Assembly: GCA_963802415.1 (NCBI GenBank)
Contig: CAWDIH010000001.1
Coordinates: forward strand, 1,364,001-1,428,000
Length of the DNA: 64,000 bases
Direction of reading: 5' to 3'
Source: DATAES01 sp963802415
GTDB lineage: Bacteria; Actinomycetota; Acidimicrobiia; Acidimicrobiales; JACDCH01
The notes beneath the pieces were generated by a model. That model searched no databases and was not told where the DNA came from. It saw only the letters and a program-made list of their open reading frames with translations. Below, in pieces: positions 16,501 to 25,409 of this stretch (the stretch's first letter is position 1; every line of letters starts with the position of its first letter). The translations under genes were made by a program, and so were the position numbers.

Positions 16501-19278
16501 ATGCTCGTCGGCCGCCCAGGCCTCAGCCCGGTCATGGTGGGGCGCGCCGCAGAGCTCGACCGGCTCGACCACCTCGCGCGCCTGCCCGACAGGGATGACT
16601 CGCCCGCCGTCGCCCTGATCGGTGGCGAGGCCGGCATTGGCAAGACGCGGCTCGTGCGCGAGTTGCTCGCTCGCTTCCCCGACAGCCGGGTCATCGCCGG
16701 CCAGGCCGATCCCGGATCGCTGGGGCGGCCGTTCTCGCTCGTGGTCGACGCTCTCGGCCGCGACACGGAGCACGCTGACCTGCTGGCAGTGGTCACCGAC
16801 GAGCAGGTGCCGATGGAGGAGCGATCCAAAGCGGCGGCGGCGGTCTTCGCGGACCTCTCCAAGGCCGGCCCAACGATCGTCGTGTTCGACGACCTGCACT
16901 GGGCTGACGCGCCGAGCGCGGTGCTGTTCGAGCGCCTCGCCGAGCCGGATAGCGGTCCGGTGCTCCTCGTCGCCACCTACCGACCGGATGGCATGTCCCG
17001 TCGTCAGCCGGCGGCGCAGATGCTGCCTCGCCTCGAGCGGCGCAGGGCGGTGACGCATCTTCACCTGGAGCGCCTCGGGATTGCCGACGTCACGGAGTTC
17101 CTGGCCGCCGTCTACGGGCGGGCGCCGTCGTACCGTGTGGTCGAGACCCTCCACGCGCGCACCGGGGGGAACCCGTACTTCCTCGAGGAGCTTCTGGCGG
17201 CGTCCTCCGGCGCCGACCCCGAGCAGCTGATCGCACAGCCGCTGCCATGGAGCATCGGCGAAGTCGTCCGCGGCCAACTCGACGAGCTGAAGCCGAACGA
17301 GCGGCGGATCCTCGAAACAGCGGCCGTTCTCGGCGCACGTGTCTCGTTCGACCTCCTCGCCGCCGTCACGTCGACGCCCGAGGACGAGTTGATCCACGTC
17401 CTGCGCTCGCTCGTGGCGAGCGGAATGCTCATCGAGAGCGAGGATGACGTCTTCAGCTTCCGGCACGCGATCGCGCGGGAGACGATCGAAGCCGACCTCC
17501 TGGGCCGTGAGAAGCGACGGCTTCACGAACAGGCACTCGTCGCTCTGCGCGCATCCCCCGAGGCGGATGTCGCGGCGATCGCGCATCACGCCCACGACGC
17601 CGGCCGGTACGACGAGATGGTCGAAGCGGCGCGTGAGGGCGCGCGCGCATACCTGCACAGCGGGTCGACCTACCAGGCGCTGCAGCTCGCGGAGCTCGGG
17701 CTGAGCGAAGCTGCCGACGACCTTGGACTTCTTGCCACTGCGGCTCGGGCGGCCTGGCTGGCGGGCTTGACCGAGGTCGCGGTCGTACATGCCGAGCGTC
17801 TGTTGACCGTGGCCCGCCAGCGCGAGCTCGTCGAGACCGAGTCGATCGCACTGCGCCGGCTTGTTCGCCTTCGGTGGGAGCTCGGTGATCGCGTTGCCAT
17901 GGAGTCGTGCACCGACAGTCTCATCGAGCTCAGCGAAATCCTTCCGCGGGGCGAGGAGCTCGGCCACGTGATGGCCTGCATCGCGCAGAGCGGAATGTTG
18001 CGTGATCGCACGACAGAGGCAATCGAATGGGCCGACCGCGCCATCGCATTGGCAGACGAGCTCGACCTGCCCGACGTTCGTGTGTGGGCCGAGTGCGAGA
18101 AGGGTTCGGCGCTCTTGATGGTCCCCGACCGCATGCCTGACGGGATCGCCATGCTCGAAGCGGTGGCCGACGAGGCGGAGCGCCTCGGCGAGTACGTCAT
18201 CGCGGCCCGGGCTCTGAACAACCGCGCCCGTACGGGACCGTTCCGCCGTGATCCCGACCTGGCGCGCCGCATCCTCGTCCGCATGCAACAACTCGCCGAG
18301 AAGGCAGGCTTCGACTCGTTGTCGGGGCCCGGCTACTGGGAGGGGCTGGCGAGCTTGGCGGAATGGGACGGTGACCTCGACGAGGCGGTGGAGCTGCTCG
18401 ATCAAGGTCACCGTCGTGGCTCCGCGACCATGCGCTGGCACTCGACCTGGTATGCGGTACACGAGGCCGGGCTTGCGCTCGAAGTCGGCGACATCGACAA
18501 GGCGGAGCGAATCTTCGAGGATCTGCGGCCCGGCATCGGCGCGCTCGCGGAGTCGTGGTACGGACTGGCGGTGCACATCGCATGCCGGCGCGGCGATCTC
18601 GACGAGGCGCGCCGCATGTTGCCCGACCTCGTGGACCTGATCAGGTCTGGTGGCGCCGACGGACAGCTGCTCCACGACGTCGTGTCGGCGTTGCTCGCGG
18701 CAGGCGCCGCAGTGGGCGAGGTCCGGCCGCTTCTCTCGCAGACCATCGTCGCCGACGGACACCCGGTGGCGGCCAACAGTGCCTGGCAGCCGCTGCTCTC
18801 CGGTCAGCTCCTCGAAGCCGCGGGAGAGCATGCAGACGCGCTCGTCGCGTACGAGGAAGCCAACGCGCGGGGCGAGAACGTGCTCGGCTACGCCCCGGCC
18901 GGAACCTCACACGTCGGCACCGCTCGTTCGCTCATTGCGCTCAATAGGCTTGGCGAGGCGCAAGACCATGCGAAGAAGGCACGGGAGCTTCTCGACCACT
19001 GGCGTGGTTGGCGGGTCGACGATCTCGAAGCGGTGGAGCGACGACTTGGCATCGGGCCGGACGTGGCCGGACCTGATGCGCTCACGCCTCGCGAGCGCGA
19101 AGTGGTCGCGCTCCTCGCCGAGGGGCTCAGCAACGCCGAGCTGGCGGCCCGGCTGTACATCTCGCCGAAGACCGCTGCGGTCCACGTCTCGAACATCCTG
19201 GCCAAGCTGGGGATGACATCGCGGGCCGAGATCGCGGCGTTCGCGGCGCGAGAGGGCGTGTCGCCGGCGTCAGCTTGA
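16501..19278 (+). CDS. LuxR-family transcriptional regulator with AAA ATPase (LAL type)
   Basis: A 925-aa intact regulator. An AAA-type ATPase comes first, with Walker A GGEAGIGKTR (about residues 41-50) and Walker B TIVVFDDLHWAD at about 127-138. A long TPR-like helical middle follows. The C-terminal LuxR HTH has LTPREREVVALLAEGLSNAE and YISPKTAAVHVSNIL. Large ATP-binding LuxR (LAL) proteins switch on nearby or catabolic genes after binding a small molecule; the ligand is unknown. Its end overlaps the convergent DJ-1 gene by 9 bp. It starts leaderless. Confidence 0.9.
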   Translation: MLVGRPGLSPVMVGRAAELDRLDHLARLPDRDDSPAVALIGGEAGIGKTRLVRELLARFPDSRVIAGQADPGSLGRPFSLVVDALGRDTEHADLLAVVTDEQVPMEERSKAAAAVFADLSKAGPTIVVFDDLHWADAPSAVLFERLAEPDSGPVLLVATYRPDGMSRRQPAAQMLPRLERRRAVTHLHLERLGIADVTEFLAAVYGRAPSYRVVETLHARTGGNPYFLEELLAASSGADPEQLIAQPLPWSIGEVVRGQLDELKPNERRILETAAVLGARVSFDLLAAVTSTPEDELIHVLRSLVASGMLIESEDDVFSFRHAIARETIEADLLGREKRRLHEQALVALRASPEADVAAIAHHAHDAGRYDEMVEAAREGARAYLHSGSTYQALQLAELGLSEAADDLGLLATAARAAWLAGLTEVAVVHAERLLTVARQRELVETESIALRRLVRLRWELGDRVAMESCTDSLIELSEILPRGEELGHVMACIAQSGMLRDRTTEAIEWADRAIALADELDLPDVRVWAECEKGSALLMVPDRMPDGIAMLEAVADEAERLGEYVIAARALNNRARTGPFRRDPDLARRILVRMQQLAEKAGFDSLSGPGYWEGLASLAEWDGDLDEAVELLDQGHRRGSATMRWHSTWYAVHEAGLALEVGDIDKAERIFEDLRPGIGALAESWYGLAVHIACRRGDLDEARRMLPDLVDLIRSGGADGQLLHDVVSALLAAGAAVGEVRPLLSQTIVADGHPVAANSAWQPLLSGQLLEAAGEHADALVAYEEANARGENVLGYAPAGTSHVGTARSLIALNRLGEAQDHAKKARELLDHWRGWRVDDLEAVERRLGIGPDVAGPDALTPREREVVALLAEGLSNAELAARLYISPKTAAVHVSNILAKLGMTSRAEIAAFAAREGVSPASA

Positions 19279-19917
19279 CGCGTCGCCGGTCAGGATGAAC
19301 CGGCTCCGGTCTCGGAGGAAGTCGACGATGAACTGCGGTGCCTTCGCCGGCGAACCCGCGTCGAACGGCGGTTGCGGGTCGTACTCGATGCCGAGCTGAA
19401 TCGTCTGCGCGACCTCGTCGCCGGCGAGTCGCGCGGCAAGCGTGAGTCCCATGTCGATGCCAGCCGACACGCCGGCCGCAGTGATGATCTTGCCTTCGAT
19501 CACGACGCGTTCGAGCGTGGGCTCGGCGCCGTACTTCCGCAACTGGTCCAGCGCCAGCCAGTGACTCGTGGCTCGCTTGCCTTCGAGCAAGCCTGCCGCG
19601 CCCAGCACGAGCGATCCTGTGCACACCGAAGTCGTCCACGTTGTGGTCTCGTGCGCAGATCGCAACCAGTCGAGCACTCGCTCGTCCGTGCTCACCGCGG
19701 GCTCGCCGGGACCTCCTGGGACGACGACGATGTCGGGACGGGCCGCGTCCGCCAGCGATGTCTCCGCCATGAGCGCGAGGTTCTGATCGGTGCGCTTCGT
19801 TCCAGGATCGGGCGAGACGTAGGCGATGGTCGCGCCCGGTATTCGTCCGAGCACTTCGTACGGCCCGATCGCATCGAGCGCCGTCATCCGGTCGTAGAGG
19901 AGGATTGCTATGTCCAT
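19270..19917 (-). CDS. DJ-1/PfpI-family protein (isonitrile hydratase-like)
   Basis: A 215-aa protein with the DJ-1/PfpI fold: MDIAILLYDRMTALDAIGPYE at the start and the nucleophile elbow TSVCTGSLVLGAAGLL with Cys at about residue 98. The next segment KRATSHW is typical of the isonitrile hydratase/GATase1 branch. The active Cys is kept, so it is probably a hydratase or hydrolase. It is 12 nt downstream of the GlxA-type regulator, which carries the same domain, so it is likely the regulated partner. GGGAGTT lies 6 nt before its ATG. Confidence 0.82.
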   Translation of the reverse strand: MDIAILLYDRMTALDAIGPYEVLGRIPGATIAYVSPDPGTKRTDQNLALMAETSLADAARPDIVVVPGGPGEPAVSTDERVLDWLRSAHETTTWTTSVCTGSLVLGAAGLLEGKRATSHWLALDQLRKYGAEPTLERVVIEGKIITAAGVSAGIDMGLTLAARLAGDEVAQTIQLGIEYDPQPPFDAGSPAKAPQFIVDFLRDRSRFILTGDASS

Positions 19918-19929
19918 GTCAACTCCCTT

Positions 19930-20898
19930 TCACGCGACTTGACTTCGAAAGCGGCGCCTGTATTCGGTGGGGCCGACGCGCAGCGCGCGCAGGAACGATC
20001 GGCGCATCGTCTCCGCGGTGCTGAAGCCGCACACGCGTGCCACAACGACGATCGAGTCGTCGGACTCCTCGAGGACGCGGCGCGCTGCCTCGACGCGGAC
20101 CTGTTCGACGTAGCGACCAGGCGTCACGCCGACTTCGTGTGCAAACCATCGAGCGAAGGATCGCTCGCTCATCTGCGCGCGGGACGCGAGCGCGGCAACC
20201 GAAAGATCGCTCTCCGGATGGTCGGCGATCCACCGCTGCACCTCACGAACGTCGTCGCGCTGCGCCAGTTGCGCTGACAGTTGCGCACTGAACTGTGCCT
20301 GGTTCCCCGGCCGTCGGAGAAACAGCACGAGCCTGCGCGCCACGGCGAGCGCAATCTCCCGACCGAGGTCGTCCTCGACGAGCGCGAGCGCGAGGTCCAT
20401 GCCCGCAGTCACGCCAGCGGACGTGTACACGTTCCCGTCGCGCACGAAGATCGGCTCGGGATCGACCTCGACCGCGGGGTAGAGCTGCGCCAGTACGTCG
20501 CACACGGTCCAGTGCGTCGTCGCGCGACGGCCGTCGAGGAGCCCGGCCTCGGCAAGCAGGAAGGCGCCGGAGCACACCGAGGTCACGCGGCGCGTCCGTG
20601 TCGCCAGCCGGCGGATAGCGTCGATCATCGAGCGGTCCCGCAGCGCTTCGGCTGTTCCGTCACCACCGGCCACGACGAGCGTGTCGACGTGGCCGCGTAT
20701 CGCCCCGATGCTGCGGTCGGCGTGCAGCGCCAGGCCGCTCATCGTCACTACTGGACCTTCGGTGTGGGCGGCTACGGAGATCTCGTACTGGTCGCGGCCG
20801 GACATCCGGTTTGCCGCCGCGAACACCTCGACGGGACCGACCACGTCGAGCGCCTGCACGGCCTGGTAGGCGACGACGATCACGCGGCGAGAGGGCAC
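19930..20898 (-). CDS. GlxA-type AraC-family transcriptional regulator with DJ-1 domain
   Basis: A 322-aa regulator: an N-terminal DJ-1/PfpI domain (residues about 5-180) with the Cys elbow TSVCSGAFLLAEAGLL, and a C-terminal AraC HTH with SVAALASRAQMSERSFARWF and VCGFSTAETMRRSFLRAL. In this family the DJ-1 domain is usually the sensor. The GTG at 20898 matches the domain start; a longer frame to 21231 crosses the structured-RNA region and is rejected. It sits upstream of the DJ-1 gene in one operon. Confidence 0.85.
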   Translation of the reverse strand: MPSRRVIVVAYQAVQALDVVGPVEVFAAANRMSGRDQYEISVAAHTEGPVVTMSGLALHADRSIGAIRGHVDTLVVAGGDGTAEALRDRSMIDAIRRLATRTRRVTSVCSGAFLLAEAGLLDGRRATTHWTVCDVLAQLYPAVEVDPEPIFVRDGNVYTSAGVTAGMDLALALVEDDLGREIALAVARRLVLFLRRPGNQAQFSAQLSAQLAQRDDVREVQRWIADHPESDLSVAALASRAQMSERSFARWFAHEVGVTPGRYVEQVRVEAARRVLEESDDSIVVVARVCGFSTAETMRRSFLRALRVGPTEYRRRFRSQVA

Positions 20899-21009
20899 GG
20901 GCCCATCCTGCGCTCCGAACCACCTGGCGGCAATGACGAAATTCCCTCGATTCCTGCCAGAACCTCGAATCGGGCGTGCCAATTCATGGGTCGGGTGTGA
21001 TTGACTTGT

Positions 21010-21218
21010 GGGACCGAAGAAAGGAGGTGGTCCAGCTGAACGGTGAATGTTGCGGGACTTCGGAGGTGGCTGGCCGCTAGCGCGGCCGCTGGACCACCGG
21101 CGAATCTCAACCAGCCACCGTCGGCGAGACGGTCGAGAACTTGTCCCACTCGACAACGAGCGTCCGTCGGCCTGTTCCAGCACTCTCTTGGTGACGGGGA
21201 GCCCATGCGGCTCCCCGT
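21010..21218 (+). ncRNA. Candidate structured RNA with pseudoknot and terminator
   Basis: Between the GlxA gene and the 72-aa gene, two perfect long-range stems interleave. GGTGGTCCAGC 21026-21036 pairs with 21088-21098 (11 bp), and GGTGGCTGG 21065-21073 pairs with 21111-21119 (9 bp). That is an H-type pseudoknot. A hairpin GGCCGC-TAGC-GCGGCC (72-87 of this block), a 6-bp hairpin at 21117-21133 and a perfect 10-bp stem at 21194-21218 followed by GCGTTTTC (terminator-like) complete it. AAGGAGGTG at 21021-21029 is a full anti-16S match. Small ORFs (for example GTG 21043 to 21234) cross it and could be translated instead. I cannot assign a named family. The 5' end is approximate. Confidence 0.55.
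21194..21218 (+). terminator. Intrinsic terminator of the candidate RNA
   Basis: Perfect 10-bp GC-rich stem ACGGGGAGCC/GGCTCCCCGT with loop CATGC, followed by CCCGCGTTTTC. It is upstream of the leaderless start of the next gene, so the RNA and that gene are probably separate units. Confidence 0.6.
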
Positions 21219-21231
21219 CCCGCGTTTTCAC

Positions 21232-21237
21232 TAGGTT
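21232..21237 (+). promoter_or_regulatory. -10 element (TAGGTT) for leaderless small gene mRNA
   Basis: TAGGTT is followed by 8 nt and the ATG at 21246, just after the terminator at 21194-21218. Confidence 0.5.
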
Positions 21238-21245
21238 CGGCGGCG

Positions 21246-21464
21246 ATGGACCGCCCGACCAGGTTCGAGAACCACCAGTGGCTCGGCGACAAGCGAGATC
21301 AGGTGGCGCACGACGTGGACGCCTGTACCGCGTCCGACGTGATCGACGAGCTCCTCAGGGCGGAGACCTATCTGTGCTTCGGGCCCGACACGCTCGCCGA
21401 GGCCCGCAACCGGGGGTATCACCGCTGCGACCGCTGTGACGGCGTACGCGCGGCGCAGGACTGA
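21246..21464 (+). CDS. Conserved small hypothetical protein, 72 aa
   Basis: Starts MDRPTRFENHQWLGDKRDQV and ends with RGYHRCDRCDG, a Cys-x-x-Cys pair preceded by His that could bind metal. The WLGDKR opening and the LCFGPDTLAEARNRGY segment look like a family I have met in other actinobacteria, but I cannot name it. It is soluble. It lies between the structured RNA and the hydrolase gene (gap 9 nt), so it may share an operon with the hydrolase. Confidence 0.72.
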   Translation: MDRPTRFENHQWLGDKRDQVAHDVDACTASDVIDELLRAETYLCFGPDTLAEARNRGYHRCDRCDGVRAAQD

Positions 21465-21473
21465 CGCTGCCGA

Positions 21474-22233
21474 ATGGCCGGCAGCTACCGCTTCACGTCG
21501 GGCACGCTCGAGCTCTCGGGGCACCTCGCGACACCGCCACGGCACCAGACCGGTGTGCCGGCGCTGGTGCTCTGCCACAGCTTCCGCGCCGGCGAGGGCG
21601 GCGCGCCGTCGACGGCCTTCACGCATCCGCAGCTCGCCGACCGGATCGCCAACGAGCTCGGGTGGGTCGCGCTGTCCTTCACGTGCCGCGGCGCAGGCGA
21701 GTCCCAAGGACAGTTCTCCCTCGGCGGCTGGCTCACCGACATACGAGCCGCGATCGACCACGTCGCCGGGCTCCCCGGCATCACCGGCGTGTGGGCGGCG
21801 GGCTTCGGCACGGGTGGAGCGCTCTGCTTGTGCGCCGGCGCCGGGGACAGGCGAGTGCGGGGCGTCGCCGTCCTCGGCGCGCCCGCGGACTTCGACGACT
21901 GGGGCGGGCAGCCCCGCCGGCTGCTCGACCATGCGCCGCGAGGTGGGCCTCGTCAACGACCCGCGCTATCCCGCGTCGTTCGACGCCTGGGTCCACGACC
22001 TGCGGGCCATCCGGCCGCTGCAGTGCGTCGCGGAGTACGCGCCGCGGTCACTGCTCATCGTGCACGGCACCGACGACGACCTCGTTCCCGACTTCGATGC
22101 GCGCGTCATCGCCGACGCGCACGGCTCCGCCGAGATGCGGATCCTCGCCGGCGCGAGTCACCAGTTGCGCGACGACCCCCGGGCGGTCGCCGTGCTGCTC
22201 GGCTGGCTCGACCGAGAGCGCCACGTATCGTGA
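21474..22233 (+). CDS. Alpha/beta-fold hydrolase-like protein (one frameshift)
   Basis: About 253 residues after joining two frames near 21930-21945. The start MAGSYRFTSGTLELSGHL leads into LVLCHSFRAGEGG (oxyanion region), and the elbow reads AAGFGTGGAL. The nucleophile position of the GxSxG motif is Gly rather than Ser, while VHGTDDDLVP (acid Asp) and GASHQLRDDP (His) are kept. It may be an inactive or differently working member, or Thr in the elbow may act. The GH4 gene follows 32 nt later, so a shared role in carbohydrate metabolism is possible. Confidence 0.72.
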
Positions 22234-22265
22234 GCCGGACGTACTGTGACGACGGGGCGAGGACG

Positions 22266-23561
22266 ATGCGCATCGTGATCGTGGGCGGTGGAAGCCGGCA
22301 ATGGGGACCGAAGTTGGTCACCGACATCCTGACGACGCCGTCTCTGACGGACGCGCAGATCGTCATCCACGACATCGACGGTGCGGCGTTGGAACCGATG
22401 TATCGGTATGCGCGGATCGTGGCGGACAAAGTCGGCTCGAAGGCCACGATCGAGACCACCGCCGATCGCGCCGTTGCCCTTCGCGACGCCGACTTCGTCG
22501 TCGTCACCATCTCGACCGGCGGCTTCGCCTCGATGGCACACGATCTCGAGATACCGGCCCGCTACGGGATCCGTCAGTCCGTGGGTGACACCGTTGGTCC
22601 GGGAGGGATTTCGCGGGCACTTCGGAACATCCCGGTGCTGGTCGACATCGCGCGCGACATGGAACGACTCTGTCCTGGCGCGTGGATGTTGAACCTGACG
22701 AATCCGATGACATGCCTGACCCGCGCAGTGGCACGCGAGACCCCGATTCGAGTCGTCGGCTTGTGTCACGAGGTCGTGATCATGAGTTGGTACATCGCGA
22801 TTGCGTGCGATGTGCAAGCGGACGATGTCGGCTTCGCCATCACCGGTGTCAACCACCTGCCGTGGATCACCGAACTGTCGATACGCGGCGACGACGGATT
22901 CGAGGTCCTGCGAAGCGCGTTGTCCGAGCGTCCGGAGACCAAGTGGTTCGGCGACGAGCACGCGCTGAAGCTCGCCCTGCTCGAGCGCTACGGAGCACTG
23001 CCCGGCGCCGGCGACCGGCACGTGGCGGAGTTCTTTCCATGGGCGCTCACGCCCGAGTCGGACTGGGGCAACTCCTGGGGTATCCACCTCACGTCGATCG
23101 CCGACCGGGAACGCGATGAAGCCGGCTACCGCCGTTCTCTCCTCGACGTCGTCGACGACGGCAAAGATGCGCCGACGTGGGCATCGGGTGAGATGGTCGC
23201 GCCGCTCGTCGATTCGCTCGTCACCGGAACTCGTCGTGAGCTGCCTGTGAACATCCCGAACGCCGGACAAGCTCCCTATCTCCCGTCCGACGTAGTGGTC
23301 GAGACCATGTGCACGATCGATGAGGACGGAATTCGTGGTCGCGACGAGGTTGTCCCGCCCGCTGTTTGTGCGGCCTGGATCCGGCGTCATGTCGAGGTCC
23401 AGGAGCTCACCGTCGAAGCTGCACTCACCGGTGACCGTGATGCTGCGTGCGCGGCGATGGCGCTGGATCCGCTCTGCAGCCGCGCCGATCTCCGCGACAT
23501 CGAGGCGATGACAGACGAGCTCCTTGTTGCGACTGCGGCCTGGCTACCGCAGTCCGCGTAG
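22266..23561 (+). CDS. GH4-family glycosidase (alpha-glucosidase/galactosidase type)
   Basis: A 431-aa NAD+- and Mn2+-dependent family 4 glycosidase. The N-terminal Rossmann segment is IVGGGSRQWGPKLVTDI, NPM at 146-148, the metal motif CHEV at 167-170 and GVNHLPW at 194-200. GH4 enzymes cleave by oxidation at C3 and elimination. The CHEV form is, from family knowledge, usual in alpha-glucosidases rather than alpha-galactosidases (CHSV) or phospho-glycosidases, so an alpha-glucosidase is the best guess. It is cytoplasmic, with no signal peptide. A sugar transporter is not adjacent. Confidence 0.85.
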   Translation: MRIVIVGGGSRQWGPKLVTDILTTPSLTDAQIVIHDIDGAALEPMYRYARIVADKVGSKATIETTADRAVALRDADFVVVTISTGGFASMAHDLEIPARYGIRQSVGDTVGPGGISRALRNIPVLVDIARDMERLCPGAWMLNLTNPMTCLTRAVARETPIRVVGLCHEVVIMSWYIAIACDVQADDVGFAITGVNHLPWITELSIRGDDGFEVLRSALSERPETKWFGDEHALKLALLERYGALPGAGDRHVAEFFPWALTPESDWGNSWGIHLTSIADRERDEAGYRRSLLDVVDDGKDAPTWASGEMVAPLVDSLVTGTRRELPVNIPNAGQAPYLPSDVVVETMCTIDEDGIRGRDEVVPPAVCAAWIRRHVEVQELTVEAALTGDRDAACAAMALDPLCSRADLRDIEAMTDELLVATAAWLPQSA

Positions 23562-23572
23562 CGACTCGCGGC

Positions 23573-23761
23573 TCAGAGGAGCGGCACCGGCAGGTGCACC
23601 GAATGCACGATCGTCATGGGGACCACGACGTCGTCTTCACCCGCTACGAGCCACAAGCTACGGGTCGTGCACGACAGCAACCTGCCTTGCACCGTTCCTG
23701 TCGTGGTCTCCACCGCGACCTCGGATCCGACGAGTGTCTTCACCTCGGTGCTGACTGTCAT
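23573..23761 (-). CDS. Small hypothetical protein, Sm/LSm-like pattern
   Basis: A 62-aa protein starting MTVSTEVKTLVGSEVAVETT. The order of short strands (VAVETTTGTVQGRLL, SLWLVAGEDDVVVPM, IVHSVHL) resembles an Sm-like barrel or a small cold-shock-like fold, but there is no clear hit. A longer frame to 23824 is possible. It is soluble. It lies between the convergent GH4 gene and the repair gene and may be co-transcribed with the repair gene upstream. Confidence 0.5.
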   Translation of the reverse strand: MTVSTEVKTLVGSEVAVETTTGTVQGRLLSCTTRSLWLVAGEDDVVVPMTIVHSVHLPVPLL

Positions 23762-23827
23762 CGGATTCCGGTCTACCGCAGCGCACTCGTCGGGTCGCGG
23801 ATACCGGTGGGCTGCCCACAGCACGAA

Positions 23828-24403
23828 TCAATCGGTTTTCGTCTTGCCGGCGGCCTTCCGTGCTTGCTTCCACTGACGGACACGAGCGAGCGTCTCGGGT
23901 GAGTCGATGTCCGCGACTGACCGCGGCGTGTCGTCGCTGAACGGTCCGGCGGCTTCCTCCCATCCCTTCGGTCGCACGCCGAAACGCTTCGCCAGGAGGG
24001 CGATGAAGATCCGCGTCTTCTCCTCGCCGTAGCCCGGCAGCGCGATCAGTCGTCGGTGGAGCTCGTCACCGGTCTCGACGTCGCGCCAGACGGCTCCCGC
24101 GTCGCCGTCGAAGTCGTCGACGATGGCTTGTGCGAGCGCTTGCACTCGCTTTCCCATCGAACCGGGGAAACGATGGATCGCGGGCGGCCCCTTCGCCACG
24201 GCGAGGAACTCGTCGGAATCCATCGCCGCGATCTGAGCCGCGTCCAGCTTCCCGAGCCGTTGCTGCAACGTGTACGGCCCTGTGAACGCCCACTCCATTG
24301 GCACCTGCTGGTCGAGCAACATCCCGAGAAGAAGCGCCAGCGGCTCGTCCTCGAGGAGCTTGTCGGCTTCGGCGTTGCCGGTGACTGGGATCTTCGCGTT
24401 CAT
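23828..24403 (-). CDS. HhH-GPD-type base-excision DNA repair protein
   Basis: A 191-aa protein of the uncharacterised HhH-GPD family common in actinobacteria (it resembles TIGR03252). The helix-hairpin-helix reads LIALPGYGEEKTRIFIALLAKRFG, where the last base-flipping Asp of GPD is not evident (the gap ends GVRPKGWEEA). Related enzymes remove damaged bases, so the role is inferred. ATG 24403 is chosen; a longer frame begins within the LysR gene. It overlaps the LysR stop by four bases (ATGA). Confidence 0.72.
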   Translation of the reverse strand: MNAKIPVTGNAEADKLLEDEPLALLLGMLLDQQVPMEWAFTGPYTLQQRLGKLDAAQIAAMDSDEFLAVAKGPPAIHRFPGSMGKRVQALAQAIVDDFDGDAGAVWRDVETGDELHRRLIALPGYGEEKTRIFIALLAKRFGVRPKGWEEAAGPFSDDTPRSVADIDSPETLARVRQWKQARKAAGKTKTD

Positions 24404-25337
24404 CGGCGACAGTCCACCGCAACTTCGAGCGCGGTGCACACCTGGCGCATGCGGTCGTCGCTCAGACGACCGTGGACAGCGGCGCGGCGCAAGGCGGCGA
24501 TCGCCGGCTCCCGATGATCACCGGCCCGGTACGCGAGCGCCAACGGAACGCTCCAGCGCGGCGCCGGGCGAAGCGGCACACGCACGAGGTCACCGGCATC
24601 GATCGCATCGCTGACGAGTGATCGGGACACGAGCGCGACGTAGCCGTGATCGCGGCGAGTCGCAGCACCGTGACTCCGTCGGAGCATTCGGTGATCTGGT
24701 CCTCGGCCACCCCGGCAGCCAGCAGTTGATCCGTGAACAGTTCGGCGCCGGCACCCCAGCGGTTCAGCGCGATCGCCCGATCCTGGAGCGCCGCGAGCGT
24801 GAGTCGATGTGCGCCGGCCAAGTCGTGGTAGGGGGAGCACACGGGCACGACCGGGTCTGCGGGCAGTCGAACGAACCGAAGTTGTGGCGGACGTGCTCCT
24901 GGGAGCACGAATCCGACGTCGATCACCCCGTCGAGCAGCATCGCGATGACCTGGTCGGAGTGCGCGTCACGAACCGTGAGCTTCGGCGGAGGCTGACCGA
25001 TGGCGTCGAGGACGAGCGGCACGGCGCGATGCGCAAACGTCGTGTGCACGCCGATGCGCAGCGGACGTGCGCGCTCGACGGCATGCACCTCGCGGGTTGC
25101 TTCGTCGAGCAGATCAAGGACTCGTTCTGCATACGGCAGGAACCGCGAGCCCGCAGGTGTGAGGGAGGTGCCGCGGGCACCGCGCTCGAACAGCCTCATG
25201 CCAACAGCGCGCTCCAATCGCACGACGCGTTCGCTGACCGACGGTTGGGATACGAGCAGTGAACTCGCTGCGCGGCTGAAGCTTCCCTGCCGAACCACCG
25301 CAAGAAACACAGTCATGTCAGCTGTTTCTGGCGCCAT
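24400..25337 (-). CDS. LysR-family transcriptional regulator (one frameshift)
   Basis: About 310 residues. The N-terminal HTH has FLAVVRQGSFSRAASSLLVSQPSVSERVVRLE, and the effector domain runs to YVALVSRSLVSDAIDAGDLV in a second frame; an indel lies near 24650. The ATG at 25337 overlaps an inverted repeat CATAG-N7-CTATG, a T-N11-A LysR box. The divergent gene is the cupin at 25410, the most likely target. The effector is unknown. The stop overlaps the repair gene start as ATGA. Confidence 0.82.
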
Positions 25338-25351
25338 AGGCAAAGGCTATG
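25335..25351. promoter_or_regulatory. LysR-type binding site (CATAG-N7-CTATG)
   Basis: The inverted repeat CATAG-GCAAAGG-CTATG carries the T-N11-A core of LysR operators and covers the regulator's own ATG. It is suited to autoregulation and to control of the divergent cupin gene. Confidence 0.55.
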
Positions 25352-25409
25352 GCTCGGTCAAAGAGATTGGGGACTTCCGCAACAGACGAGCGCGCCGGAC
25401 GATCGTCAC

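Noticed and set aside
16333..18831. 832-aa open frame on the - strand
   Set aside because: It is antisense to the LuxR/AAA regulator, has no domain, and arises from GC-rich codon use.
20899..21231. N-terminal extension of the GlxA regulator
   Set aside because: Crosses the structured-RNA region and lacks similarity; the DJ-1 fold starts at GTG 20898.
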